Below, piece after piece: positions 18,417 to 26,364 of a stretch of DNA of 64,000 nucleotides. This DNA comes from an uncultured Clostridium sp. (GTDB lineage Bacteria; Bacillota; Clostridia; Clostridiales; Clostridiaceae). Made by a program: the position numbers and the translations under genes. Location: assembly GCA_934755305.1 (NCBI GenBank), contig CAKVLD010000003.1:88869-152868 (forward strand), written 5' to 3'. The notes under the pieces are model-generated. The model did no database searches. It was not told the origin of the DNA and saw only the letters and a list, made by a program, of their open reading frames with translations. Each line of letters starts with the position of its first letter. Positions within the stretch are counted from its first letter, which is position 1.

Positions 18417-19088
18417 ATGGCTCTAATTGGAATTTTAATAATAATAATTGGGTTTGCTCTACAGCTTGATACTATTGCAGTTGTTGTTTCAGCTGGTATA
18501 ATTACTGGTTTAGTGGCTGATATGAGTATAAACGAAATACTTACAACTTTAGGAACAACATTTATAAACAATAGAACTATGGTTTTATTTACATTAACAT
18601 TACCTGTAATTGGTTTATGTGAAAGATATGGATTAAAAGCCAAAGCAACTATGCTTATTGAAAAGGTAAAAGGTATATCTACTGGTAGATTTTTAAGTGG
18701 ATATACATTAATAAGAGAACTTGCTATATCTATGGGAGTTACACTTGGTGGACATCCTCAATTTGTAAGACCTCTTATAAGCCCAATGTCACTTAGTGCC
18801 TCAGAAGCTAAATACGGTAAGTTAGACGAAAATGATGAAGATTTAATTAAAGGATATGCGGCTGCATCTGATAACATTGGTAACTTCTTTGGACAAAATG
18901 TATTTATAGCTAATTCAGGTGTATTATTAATAGTTGGTACATTGTCAACTGCCGGATATGATATAGATAACTTAGCAATAGCCAAAGCATCTATCCCTAT
19001 TGCTATAATAGCCTTCTTATTATGGATTTTACAAAACTACTTATTAGATATAAGACTTAAAAGAAAATATTCAAATAAGAATAAGTAA
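18417..19088 (+). CDS. DUF969 membrane protein, probable 5-oxoproline transporter subunit
   Basis: Membrane protein of 223 residues with about five hydrophobic segments (strong ones at 3-35, 55-75, 150-175 and 190-210). A conserved-looking cytoplasmic stretch reads GVTLGGHPQFVRPLISPM. It is followed 20 bp later by a DUF979 gene, and the pair is then joined to pyroglutamyl peptidase and a gamma-glutamylcyclotransferase-like protein. From memory, DUF969/DUF979 pairs have been proposed as two-subunit 5-oxoproline transporters on the basis of gene neighbourhood; the context here agrees. The transport role is inference. Confidence 0.8.
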   Translation: MALIGILIIIIGFALQLDTIAVVVSAGIITGLVADMSINEILTTLGTTFINNRTMVLFTLTLPVIGLCERYGLKAKATMLIEKVKGISTGRFLSGYTLIRELAISMGVTLGGHPQFVRPLISPMSLSASEAKYGKLDENDEDLIKGYAAASDNIGNFFGQNVFIANSGVLLIVGTLSTAGYDIDNLAIAKASIPIAIIAFLLWILQNYLLDIRLKRKYSNKNK

Positions 19089-19108
19089 TATTAAGGAGGG
19101 CAAACTTT

Positions 19109-20038
19109 ATGGATATAACACAAATTTCTAATATATTGCTAGAAGTATTCTTTATTATGGTAGGTTTATTCATGGCAATAACTATGATTTTCACCTTAAA
19201 AGATACAGAACATAAAACTAAGATAGGTACAACTTTATTTTGGGGAATATTAGCTATCATATTTATATTCGGTAACTTTATACCAGGTAACATCGTTGGT
19301 ATATTACTTATAGTAATTGCATTACTTTCTGCATTTAAACAAGTTAATATAGGAACTTTAAAGCAATTAGATGATACATTTTCAAAATTACAAGCTGAAA
19401 AATTAGGTTTAAAAATCTTTATACCTTCTTTAGCTATAGCATTAATTGCTTTATTAATTGCTCAATACACTGACTTATCTAGCACAGTAGCTATAGGTAT
19501 TGCTTCAGTGCTAGCTTTAGTACTGACATTTATTATTACAAAATCTACTGCTGTAGAATTTATTGAAGATAGTAATAGAATGTTCCAATCAGTAGGTAAA
19601 TTTGCTATTTTACCACAATTATTAGCTTCATTAGGTGCTTTATTCACAGCTGCTGGAGTTGGTGATATAATATCTAACTTAATTTCTAATGTAATACCTG
19701 AAGGAAATAAGTTCTTAGGTGTAGTAGCTTACTGTATTGGTATGGCTCTATTTACAGCAATCATGGGTAATGCTTTTGCTGCCTTCTCAGTAATCACAGT
19801 TGGTATAGGTATACCATTTGTAATTATGCAAGGTGGAGATCCTGTTATTGCTTCTACTTTGGCAATGACTGCTGGATTCTGCGGAACATTAATAACTCCT
19901 ATGGCTGCTAATTTTAACATGCTACCAGCTGCATTATTACAAACTAAAGATAAAAGTGCAGTAATAAAAGTACAAGCACCATTTGCAGGAATACTATTAT
20001 TAACACACATAGTTTTAATGTACTTCTTAGCATTCTAA
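19109..20038 (+). CDS. DUF979 membrane protein, probable 5-oxoproline transporter subunit
   Basis: Integral membrane protein of 309 residues with about nine hydrophobic segments. A conserved-looking MGNAFAAFSVITVGIGIPFV segment and the GFCGTLITPMAANFN loop near residues 250-270 are reminiscent of ion-transporter-superfamily hairpins. It is spaced 20 bp from the DUF969 gene with an AAGGAGGG ribosome site, so translation of the two subunits is probably coupled. It likely forms a heteromeric carrier with that partner. The substrate is inferred from the adjacent pcp and cyclotransferase genes. Confidence 0.8.
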   Translation: MDITQISNILLEVFFIMVGLFMAITMIFTLKDTEHKTKIGTTLFWGILAIIFIFGNFIPGNIVGILLIVIALLSAFKQVNIGTLKQLDDTFSKLQAEKLGLKIFIPSLAIALIALLIAQYTDLSSTVAIGIASVLALVLTFIITKSTAVEFIEDSNRMFQSVGKFAILPQLLASLGALFTAAGVGDIISNLISNVIPEGNKFLGVVAYCIGMALFTAIMGNAFAAFSVITVGIGIPFVIMQGGDPVIASTLAMTAGFCGTLITPMAANFNMLPAALLQTKDKSAVIKVQAPFAGILLLTHIVLMYFLAF

Positions 20039-20079
20039 TAAAATTAATAATTTAATGTTAAAATAATAATGACTTATAC

Positions 20080-20114
20080 AAGTGAACCTAGAACTTATTT
20101 AAATAGGTTCACTT
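20080..20114 (+). terminator. Hairpin between the DUF979 gene and pcp
   Basis: AAGTGAACCTA and its perfect complement TAGGTTCACTT with a 13-base loop. The following sequence is only weakly T-rich, so it may be a partial terminator or an mRNA-processing/stability hairpin that sets different levels for transporter and peptidase. Confidence 0.55.
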
Positions 20115-20144
20115 AATTTATAAATAAAAGAGAGGAAATTTTTT

Positions 20145-20786
20145 ATGAAAGTTTTAATAACAGGTTTCGATCCATTTGGAGGAGAAAATATAAATCCAGC
20201 TTTAGAAGCTGTAAAAATGTTACCAGATACTATATCTGGAGCTGAAGTAATTAAGTTAGAAATCCCAACAGTATTCAGAAAATCTTTAGAGAAGATAGAA
20301 GAAAATATAATTAAACATAATCCTGATATAGTTATCTCTGTTGGCCAAGCAGGTGGAAGATATGATATTACTCCAGAAAGAATTGCAATAAATATTGATG
20401 ATGCTAGAATTCCTGATAATGAAAAAAATCAACCTCTTGATGTATCAATATTCGAAGATGGACAAAATGCATACTTCTCAAATCTTCCAATAAAAGCTAT
20501 GGTTAACGAAGTTAGATCTGCTTCCTTGCCAGCATCTGTTTCCAATACAGCTGGAACATTTGTATGTAATCACGTTATGTACGGAATACTATATATGATA
20601 GACAAAAAGTATCCAAACATAAAGGGCGGATTTATTCATGTTCCTTATATCCCTTCACAAGTAGTAACAAAGCCTAATATGCCTTCAATGTCACTTGAAA
20701 ACATAGCAAAGGCATTAGAATTATGTATTAAAGCAGCAGTAGAAAATAAAGAAGATATAAAAACAGTCGGAGGTACTATCTGCTAA
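20145..20786 (+). CDS. pcp: Pyroglutamyl-peptidase I
   Basis: Cytoplasmic cysteine peptidase that removes N-terminal 5-oxoproline (pyroglutamate) from peptides. The C15 catalytic triad is visible: E78 in TPERIA, C141 in [11 protein letters not shown] and H165 in FIHVPYIP, each three residues earlier than in the Bacillus-type reference numbering. The N-terminal [17 protein letters not shown] motif and 213-residue length are typical. Its TAA overlaps the next ATG by one base (TAATG), implying translational coupling with the cyclotransferase-like protein. With the upstream DUF969/DUF979 pair it forms an operon centred on 5-oxoproline. Confidence 0.96.
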   Translation: MKVLITGFDPFGGENINPALEAVKMLPDTISGAEVIKLEIPTVFRKSLEKIEENIIKHNPDIVISVGQAGGRYDITPERIAINIDDARIPDNEKNQPLDVSIFEDGQNAYFSNLPIKAMVNEVRSASLPASVSNTAGTFVCNHVMYGILYMIDKKYPNIKGGFIHVPYIPSQVVTKPNMPSMSLENIAKALELCIKAAVENKEDIKTVGGTIC

Positions 20787-21217
20787 TGAAAAACAACATT
20801 AACATCTTTGTTTATGGAAGTTTAAGAAAAGGATTTTTTAATTACGAAAAATATTTAGAAGGAAAGGTAGCTAAAATAAAACCTGCTATATTAAAGAATA
20901 TGGACCTATACCATATGCCTTATAAAGGTTATCCAGCTATACTTCCTGGAACATCTGAGGTTTTAGGCGAAATAATAGTTGTTAATGATTATGAAAACAC
21001 TATTCCACCTATAGATAAAATGGAAGGATTTATTGGAGAAGATAATCCCAATAATGAATATCATAAAAAACTTTTAGAAGTTGAATTATTAAATACAGGG
21101 GAAAAAGAAAAATGTTATGTTTATTTCTATAATAAAGACATAGATAATCTTTTCAATGATAAAGCTATACATATTCCAGATGGAAATTGGGCAAAATATA
21201 TGCTTAATTCAAAATAA
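20786..21217 (+). CDS. Gamma-glutamylcyclotransferase-like protein (AIG2/GGCT fold)
   Basis: Small 143-residue protein with the GGCT-fold substrate loop VYGSLRKG near residues 9-16 and a candidate catalytic Glu in KMEGFIGEDNPN. Family members release 5-oxoproline from gamma-glutamyl amines or amino acids. It overlaps the pcp stop by one base, so both enzymes are probably made together. That gives the operon two different 5-oxoproline-releasing activities plus a candidate carrier. Some AIG2-like proteins have other substrates, so the exact reaction is uncertain. It ends 5 bp before a bidirectional terminator shared with polC. Confidence 0.8.
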   Translation: MKNNINIFVYGSLRKGFFNYEKYLEGKVAKIKPAILKNMDLYHMPYKGYPAILPGTSEVLGEIIVVNDYENTIPPIDKMEGFIGEDNPNNEYHKKLLEVELLNTGEKEKCYVYFYNKDIDNLFNDKAIHIPDGNWAKYMLNSK

Positions 21218-21222
21218 AATTA

Positions 21223-21255
21223 AAGGAACAGGAATTATTTTTTATCCTGTTCCTT
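21223..21255. terminator. Bidirectional terminator between the 5-oxoproline operon and polC
   Basis: AAGGAACAGGA and its perfect complement TCCTGTTCCTT surround an 11-base AT loop. It lies between convergent genes and has T-rich sequence on both sides. Confidence 0.85.
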
Positions 21256-21282
21256 CTCTTTTCTATAAATATTTAATTAATC

Positions 21283-24200
21283 CTAGAACATTCCATCAAA
21301 GAAGCTTACTTGATCACTTTCTGATAAACCGTCTAAACATCCAAACTTTTTCAAAAGATCAACTGCTGCATTACCAATCTTAGCTCTCTTCTTTAAATTA
21401 TCTATTGAAATTATAGGTGTATCTTCGTGTACAGCATTATATATTGACTCTGCTGCAACATTCCCCATACCTGATATACTATTTAAAGGTGGTCTTAGTC
21501 CTTCCTCTTCTAGCTTAAACTTTGTTGCATCTGATTCATATAAATCTATTGGTAAAAACTTAATACCTCTTTCATACATCTCTAAAACTATCTCTAGATC
21601 ATCATACATATCTTTATCCTTTGGAGCTGCATCATTACCTTGCATATTTATTTCTTTCATTTTTTCTCTAACTTTTTGCGGCCCAAAAATCATAAATTCT
21701 GCATCAAAAGCTTTTGCTCTTATAGTGAAATATGCAGTATAATAAGCTTTTGGTATATGAACTTTAAACCATGCAATTCTAAATGCCATCATTACATAAG
21801 CAGCAGCATGTTCTTTAGGGAACATGTACTTGATTTTTTTACAAGAGTCTATATACCATTCTGGTACATCATTGTCTCTCATTAATTTTTCATACTCTGC
21901 CCATTTTTCTGGATCTTTTAAAGCTTTACCCTTACGAACTGTTTCCATTATCTTGAAAGAAGTATCTTTAGGTAAACCTTGCTTAATTAGATAAACCATA
22001 ATATCATCTCTACAACATACCGCATCACTAATACTAGTAATTGTTCCAGCATCAATTAAATCTTTAGCATTTCCAAGCCAAACATCAGTACCATGAGATA
22101 ATCCTGATATACATAATAAATCCGAAAAACTTGTAGGCATTGTATCTAATAACATCCCTCTAACAAACTTAGTACCAAACTCAGGTATTCCAAAAGTTCC
22201 AACCTTAGAATTTATTTGTTCTGGTGTTACTCCAAGAGCCTTTGTAGATGAAAATAAAGACATAGTTTCCTTATCATCTAAAGGTATAGTTTGAGGATCC
22301 ACCCCTGTAATATCTTGAAGCATCCTTATTACAGTAGGATCATCATGACCAAGTATATCTAACTTTAATAAATTTTGATCAATTGAGTGATAATCAAAAT
22401 GAGTGGTTATAATATCTGAATTTGGATCATCTGCTGGGTGTTGAACTGGACAGAACTCAAAAATTTCTCTACCCTTTGGTACTACTATTATACCTCCTGG
22501 ATGCTGTCCAGTAGTTCTTTTAATTCCTGTACATCCTTTTGAAATTCTCATAATTTCAGCTTTATTAACACTTTTTCCTCTTTCATCAAAGTATTTTTTT
22601 ACATATCCAAAAGCTGTCTTTTCTGCAATTGTACCTATAGTTCCTGCCTTAAATGTTGTTCCTTTACCAAATATAACTTCTGTATATCTATGTGCTTTCC
22701 CTTGATATTCCCCAGAGAAATTTAAATCTATATCTGGTTCCTTATCACCATTAAATCCAAGGAAAGTTTCAAAGGGTATATCCATACCATCCTTACTCAT
22801 ATTTTCTCCGCATACAGGACAAGCCTTATCAGGTAAGTCAAAACCATTTTTAGCACCATAATCATTAAAATCAGAATGCTTACATTTTGGACACCTATAA
22901 TGGGGAGGTAAAGCATTAACTTCTGTTATACCTGTCATGTATGCTACTACTGACGATCCAACAGATCCTCTTGAACCAACTAAATATCCATCTTCATTTG
23001 ACTTCCACACTAGCTTTTGAGCGATGATATACATAACGGAGAACCCATTTTTAATAATGGAATCTAATTCCCTATCAAGTCTCTCTTGAACTATTTCTGG
23101 CAAATTATCGCCATATAATTCATGAGCTTTTCCATAAGCAATATCTTTAATGGTTTGCTCACATCCTTCTATGTGAGGTGGACATTTTTCTGGAGAAATA
23201 GGACTTATTTGCTCACACATATCTGAAATTTTATTAGTATTTGTTACAACTACTTCATATGCCCTCTCTCTTCCTAGATATGAAAACTCTTCAAGCATCT
23301 CTTCTGTTGTTCTTAGATATAATGGTGCTTGATCATCTGCATCTTTAAATCCTTGTCCCGCTTCTAATATACGTCTATATATTTCATCTTCTGGATCCAT
23401 AAAATGTACATCCCCTGTTGCTACTACAAGTTTACCTAGCTTATCTCCAAGACGTATTATCTTCTTATTTATTTCCTTTATATATTCAATATCCGGAACT
23501 TGGCCGTTTCTTACTAGATATTCATTATTTCCAAGAGGTTGAATTTCTAAATAATCATAATCTTTTGCTATATTTTCAATCTCTTCTTCAGATTTTCCAA
23601 GTAAAATTGCTTGGAACAACTCACCTTCACTACATGCACTTCCTAATATCAATCCTTCTGAATATTTCTTATACATGCTCTTTAATATACGAGGTTTCTT
23701 ATAAAAATAATCTAAATGTGAATATGAAACTAGCTTATATAAATTCTTTAATCCCACATAATTTTTTGCAAGGATTATAGCATGATGTGTTTTTACCTTC
23801 TTATAGGCAACCTTTTTAGCTTCTTCATCTGAAGCATATTCTTCTATATCCTTAAGAGTTTTAGCACCTCTTTCCTTTAACTTATCAAGCATTATATTAA
23901 ATACTTTAACAGTTGTATCAACATCATCTAAAGCTCTATGTGCCACATCTACTCTTATACCTAAACTCTTAGCAATTCTTCCAAGTTTATAAGTTTTAAA
24001 ATCAGGAAATAATTCCTGTGCCAAAGTTAAAGTATCTAAATAAGTAAAGTCAAATTCATACCCTAACTCTCTAGCATTATGTTGTAAGAAATTTATATCA
24101 AAAGCTGCATTATGAGCTACAAGTACTGTACCCTTTATAAATTCAAGCATCTTAGGAAATACATCATCTATTATATCTGCATCCTTAACCATATCATCTG

Positions 24201-25653
24201 TTATATTAGTAACTTCTACAACTCTTAAAGGAATAGGTTTTTCTGGATTAACAAATGTGCTAAAAGTATCTATTACTTTTCCATCTTTAATTTTCATTAT
24301 TCCTATTTCAGTTATTTTTTCAATCTCTGGTGAAAAACCTGTAGTTTCTAAATCAAGCACACAATAAGTAGTATCTATATCCTGTCCCTTATCGTTAGTT
24401 ACAGCTGGTTTTTTATCAGGTGCTAAATAAGCTTCCACACCATAAATAACCTTCATATCTTTGTTATCTCTTCCCAAAAGTTTATGAGCTTCTGGAAAGG
24501 CTTGAACTACACCATGATCTGTAATAGCTATAGATTTCATTCCCCAGCTCATTGCTCTCTTAATTAAATCTGCTGCACTTGTCATAGCATCCATTTGGCT
24601 CATCTTTGTATGCATATGTAATTCAACTCTCTTTTCTTCTGAAGAGTCAAATCTTACACTTTTTGCAAGCCCCTTAGTTTCTACTATAACATTTGCTATA
24701 ACCTCTACTTCATTAGAAAATTTACTATAACCTGCATTTCCTAAAAGCTTCACCCCTCTAGCTTTTTTTAGTTTTGAGAACACTTCTTCAAATTCTTCTC
24801 CCTTAACAAAGCTCTTACAAGTCATAGAACTTGATCCATCATATAAATCAAATGAAATCAATACTTTTCCACTTCTTAATTCTCTTGTTTCTATATTTGA
24901 TATTTCACCCGATATAGCTACTCTTCCCTCATCTGGTGTAATATCTGTTATTTTAATAATTTGTTCATTAATATTTGAACTTCTACCTAGAATTAAGAAA
25001 GGATTATTCTTTTTCTTGCTGCCCTTTTCATGCTTTTCTTCTTCTACTTTATTTTCTTGTTTAGGTTCATCTGGAGTCATTTCTAATGTTTTACCTCTTG
25101 CTGCTGCAACTTCTTGTAATTGTTTTTGTATAATAAGCATTTCTTTTCTACTTTTATCCTTATCATACATAATTAATTCTTCTGCAGTTACATCATCCAT
25201 AAAATTTATATGATAAAATCTTCCATATGAACTTTTTATTATACTTTGAATCTCTTTATCGTACTTTAGTTGCTTTAAAATAAAAGAAACTACAATCTTA
25301 AATTTGAAGTTAATTTCTTTTTCTGCTATTTCAAGCTTACAATTATTTATAGCAGCTTGTAAAAGAGGATGTTTTTGGGCATATAACACTATCACATCCT
25401 TAATCTCTTCTTCAAGAGGTTTCCTAACAACATTTTCACCATATTCTATAGTTATCATGGAATCATTTAGTAAAAATCTTTGCTTTATAAAATTATTAAG
25501 GCCTTCTATTTCACTTATTTCAATATATCTATCTGAAGTAAGTTCTAATTCAAGTACCTTTGTTTTTTTTCTTAGTATTGCATTTGCCACATATGCTTTA
25601 CTTATATTTTTTCCTGCTAGATAATCTGAAAAAACTTCATTTACTCTTTTCAT
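21283..25653 (-). CDS. polC: DNA polymerase III alpha subunit, Gram-positive PolC type
   Basis: Main replicative polymerase of low-GC Gram-positives with built-in 3'-5' proofreading. Domains in order: N-terminal region, OB-fold (ITPDEGRVAISGEISN), PHP domain (ELHMHTKMSQMDAMT) split by a DnaQ-type exonuclease (CVLDLETTGFSPEIEKITEIG and AHNAAFDINFL), zinc-binding cysteines (CPKCKHSDF, CPVCG), and polymerase palm with acidic residues in PDIDLNFSGE. I place the start at the ATG at 25653, which has GAAAGG upstream (1456 residues); an in-frame TTG at 25704 lacks a ribosome site. It is monocistronic, transcribed away from the second composite repeat. Confidence 0.97.
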   Translation of the reverse strand: MKRVNEVFSDYLAGKNISKAYVANAILRKKTKVLELELTSDRYIEISEIEGLNNFIKQRFLLNDSMITIEYGENVVRKPLEEEIKDVIVLYAQKHPLLQAAINNCKLEIAEKEINFKFKIVVSFILKQLKYDKEIQSIIKSSYGRFYHINFMDDVTAEELIMYDKDKSRKEMLIIQKQLQEVAAARGKTLEMTPDEPKQENKVEEEKHEKGSKKKNNPFLILGRSSNINEQIIKITDITPDEGRVAISGEISNIETRELRSGKVLISFDLYDGSSSMTCKSFVKGEEFEEVFSKLKKARGVKLLGNAGYSKFSNEVEVIANVIVETKGLAKSVRFDSSEEKRVELHMHTKMSQMDAMTSAADLIKRAMSWGMKSIAITDHGVVQAFPEAHKLLGRDNKDMKVIYGVEAYLAPDKKPAVTNDKGQDIDTTYCVLDLETTGFSPEIEKITEIGIMKIKDGKVIDTFSTFVNPEKPIPLRVVEVTNITDDMVKDADIIDDVFPKMLEFIKGTVLVAHNAAFDINFLQHNARELGYEFDFTYLDTLTLAQELFPDFKTYKLGRIAKSLGIRVDVAHRALDDVDTTVKVFNIMLDKLKERGAKTLKDIEEYASDEEAKKVAYKKVKTHHAIILAKNYVGLKNLYKLVSYSHLDYFYKKPRILKSMYKKYSEGLILGSACSEGELFQAILLGKSEEEIENIAKDYDYLEIQPLGNNEYLVRNGQVPDIEYIKEINKKIIRLGDKLGKLVVATGDVHFMDPEDEIYRRILEAGQGFKDADDQAPLYLRTTEEMLEEFSYLGRERAYEVVVTNTNKISDMCEQISPISPEKCPPHIEGCEQTIKDIAYGKAHELYGDNLPEIVQERLDRELDSIIKNGFSVMYIIAQKLVWKSNEDGYLVGSRGSVGSSVVAYMTGITEVNALPPHYRCPKCKHSDFNDYGAKNGFDLPDKACPVCGENMSKDGMDIPFETFLGFNGDKEPDIDLNFSGEYQGKAHRYTEVIFGKGTTFKAGTIGTIAEKTAFGYVKKYFDERGKSVNKAEIMRISKGCTGIKRTTGQHPGGIIVVPKGREIFEFCPVQHPADDPNSDIITTHFDYHSIDQNLLKLDILGHDDPTVIRMLQDITGVDPQTIPLDDKETMSLFSSTKALGVTPEQINSKVGTFGIPEFGTKFVRGMLLDTMPTSFSDLLCISGLSHGTDVWLGNAKDLIDAGTITSISDAVCCRDDIMVYLIKQGLPKDTSFKIMETVRKGKALKDPEKWAEYEKLMRDNDVPEWYIDSCKKIKYMFPKEHAAAYVMMAFRIAWFKVHIPKAYYTAYFTIRAKAFDAEFMIFGPQKVREKMKEINMQGNDAAPKDKDMYDDLEIVLEMYERGIKFLPIDLYESDATKFKLEEEGLRPPLNSISGMGNVAAESIYNAVHEDTPIISIDNLKKRAKIGNAAVDLLKKFGCLDGLSESDQVSFFDGMF

Positions 25654-25784
25654 TGTACTTTCAACCTTTCTTAAAAGATTTTTAGTATCTGTTATAAAGA
25701 CCAAATTAATATATGCATTTTTACTGCATCTATTATATTAACATTTTTAAATATAGCTTTCTATATGTTTATATTTTCCAAAAT

Positions 25785-26070
25785 AAAAAAGTGGCTTCGC
25801 CACGCTTTTATTACTTTAAAGCACATTTTTAATAGCAATTATATTTTTTTAATTTAACACATCTTGACTGAAGTCACTTTTTTTAGCCTGTCAAAAGGTT
25901 CTAAAAGAAAAATAATTCATTATAAAAATGCCATTTAATTATTTTTCTTTTTGGTTCTTTTGCGGCACTATAATTATTTTTAACGTATTTGCCATCTTAC
26001 ATAACTGAAAGCCTGTAATATTCAGTATTCACTATCAAAAAAAATTTATAAATTTCTTTACGTTAAAAAA
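25785..26070. repeat. Composite 285-bp intergenic repeat, copy 2
   Basis: Same orientation and module order as 6328-6612. Module 1 runs from AAAAAAGTGGCTTCGC (25785) to ACTGAAGTCACTTTTTTT (ending 25884); the DNA between these arms has diverged from copy 1 while the arms are kept. Modules 2 and 3 are nearly identical to copy 1. It occupies the region 130-420 bp upstream of polC and abuts a terminator at 26071. Confidence 0.85.
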
Positions 26071-26109
26071 GATAAAGATACTGCTTTATAATCTGACAGT
26101 ATCTTTATC
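26071..26109 (-). terminator. Strong terminator next to the repeat, no adjacent gene
   Basis: Perfect 13-base arms GATAAAGATACTG / CAGTATCTTTATC, followed on the minus strand by TTTTTT. The nearest upstream minus-strand gene end (pullulanase) is 255 bp away, so it looks like the end of an operon that is no longer there. Confidence 0.8.
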
Positions 26110-26132
26110 TAGTCTATTACGCCTAAAAACAA

Positions 26133-26189
26133 AGACCTTACTTAATAAAAAGAAAATAACCCACAAACTCTTTTTATTAAATAAGGTCT
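26133..26189 (-). terminator. Terminator hairpin of an orphan antitermination leader
   Basis: Twenty-base arms (26133-26152, 26170-26189) with one mismatch, followed on the minus strand by TTTGTTTTT. The upstream arm overlaps the last bases (AGACC) of a RAT-like element, the arrangement used by BglG/SacY/GlcT-type antiterminators. Confidence 0.75.
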
Positions 26190-26213
26190 AACCCAGTCGA
26201 ATCAGTAACGATC
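26185..26213 (-). promoter_or_regulatory. RAT-like ribonucleic antiterminator element (BglG/GlcT family), orphan
   Basis: The minus strand contains GTTACTGATTCGA followed by GGG and AGACC, which from memory matches the 5' half of the ptsG RAT and the 3' end of sacB-type RATs; the 3' stem half is degenerate (CTGG where CAGG is expected). It overlaps the terminator at 26133-26189. No PTS gene follows. Confidence 0.5.
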
Positions 26214-26290
26214 ACAAGTTCATATAAGTACTACACTTTAATATATTTTATTAAAATATAACAATAATAAAACTTATATCTTCACTATTT

Positions 26291-26319
26291 ATTTTAATGT
26301 ATATTTAACCTTTTTTCAA
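26291..26319 (-). promoter_or_regulatory. Promoter-like sequence of the orphan leader
   Basis: TTGAAA (26314-26319), 17 bases, TAAAAT (26291-26296) on the minus strand, placing a start about 70 bases before the RAT-like element. Confidence 0.4.
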
Positions 26320-26364
26320 AACATAACCAAGTATAAATTTTATCATTTTACGACATACTGCAAT

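Noticed and set aside
26190..26213. tRNA T-loop-like GTCGAATC on the plus strand near the orphan leader
   Set aside because: No acceptor, anticodon or D arm is found around it, and the flanks do not pair as a T stem.
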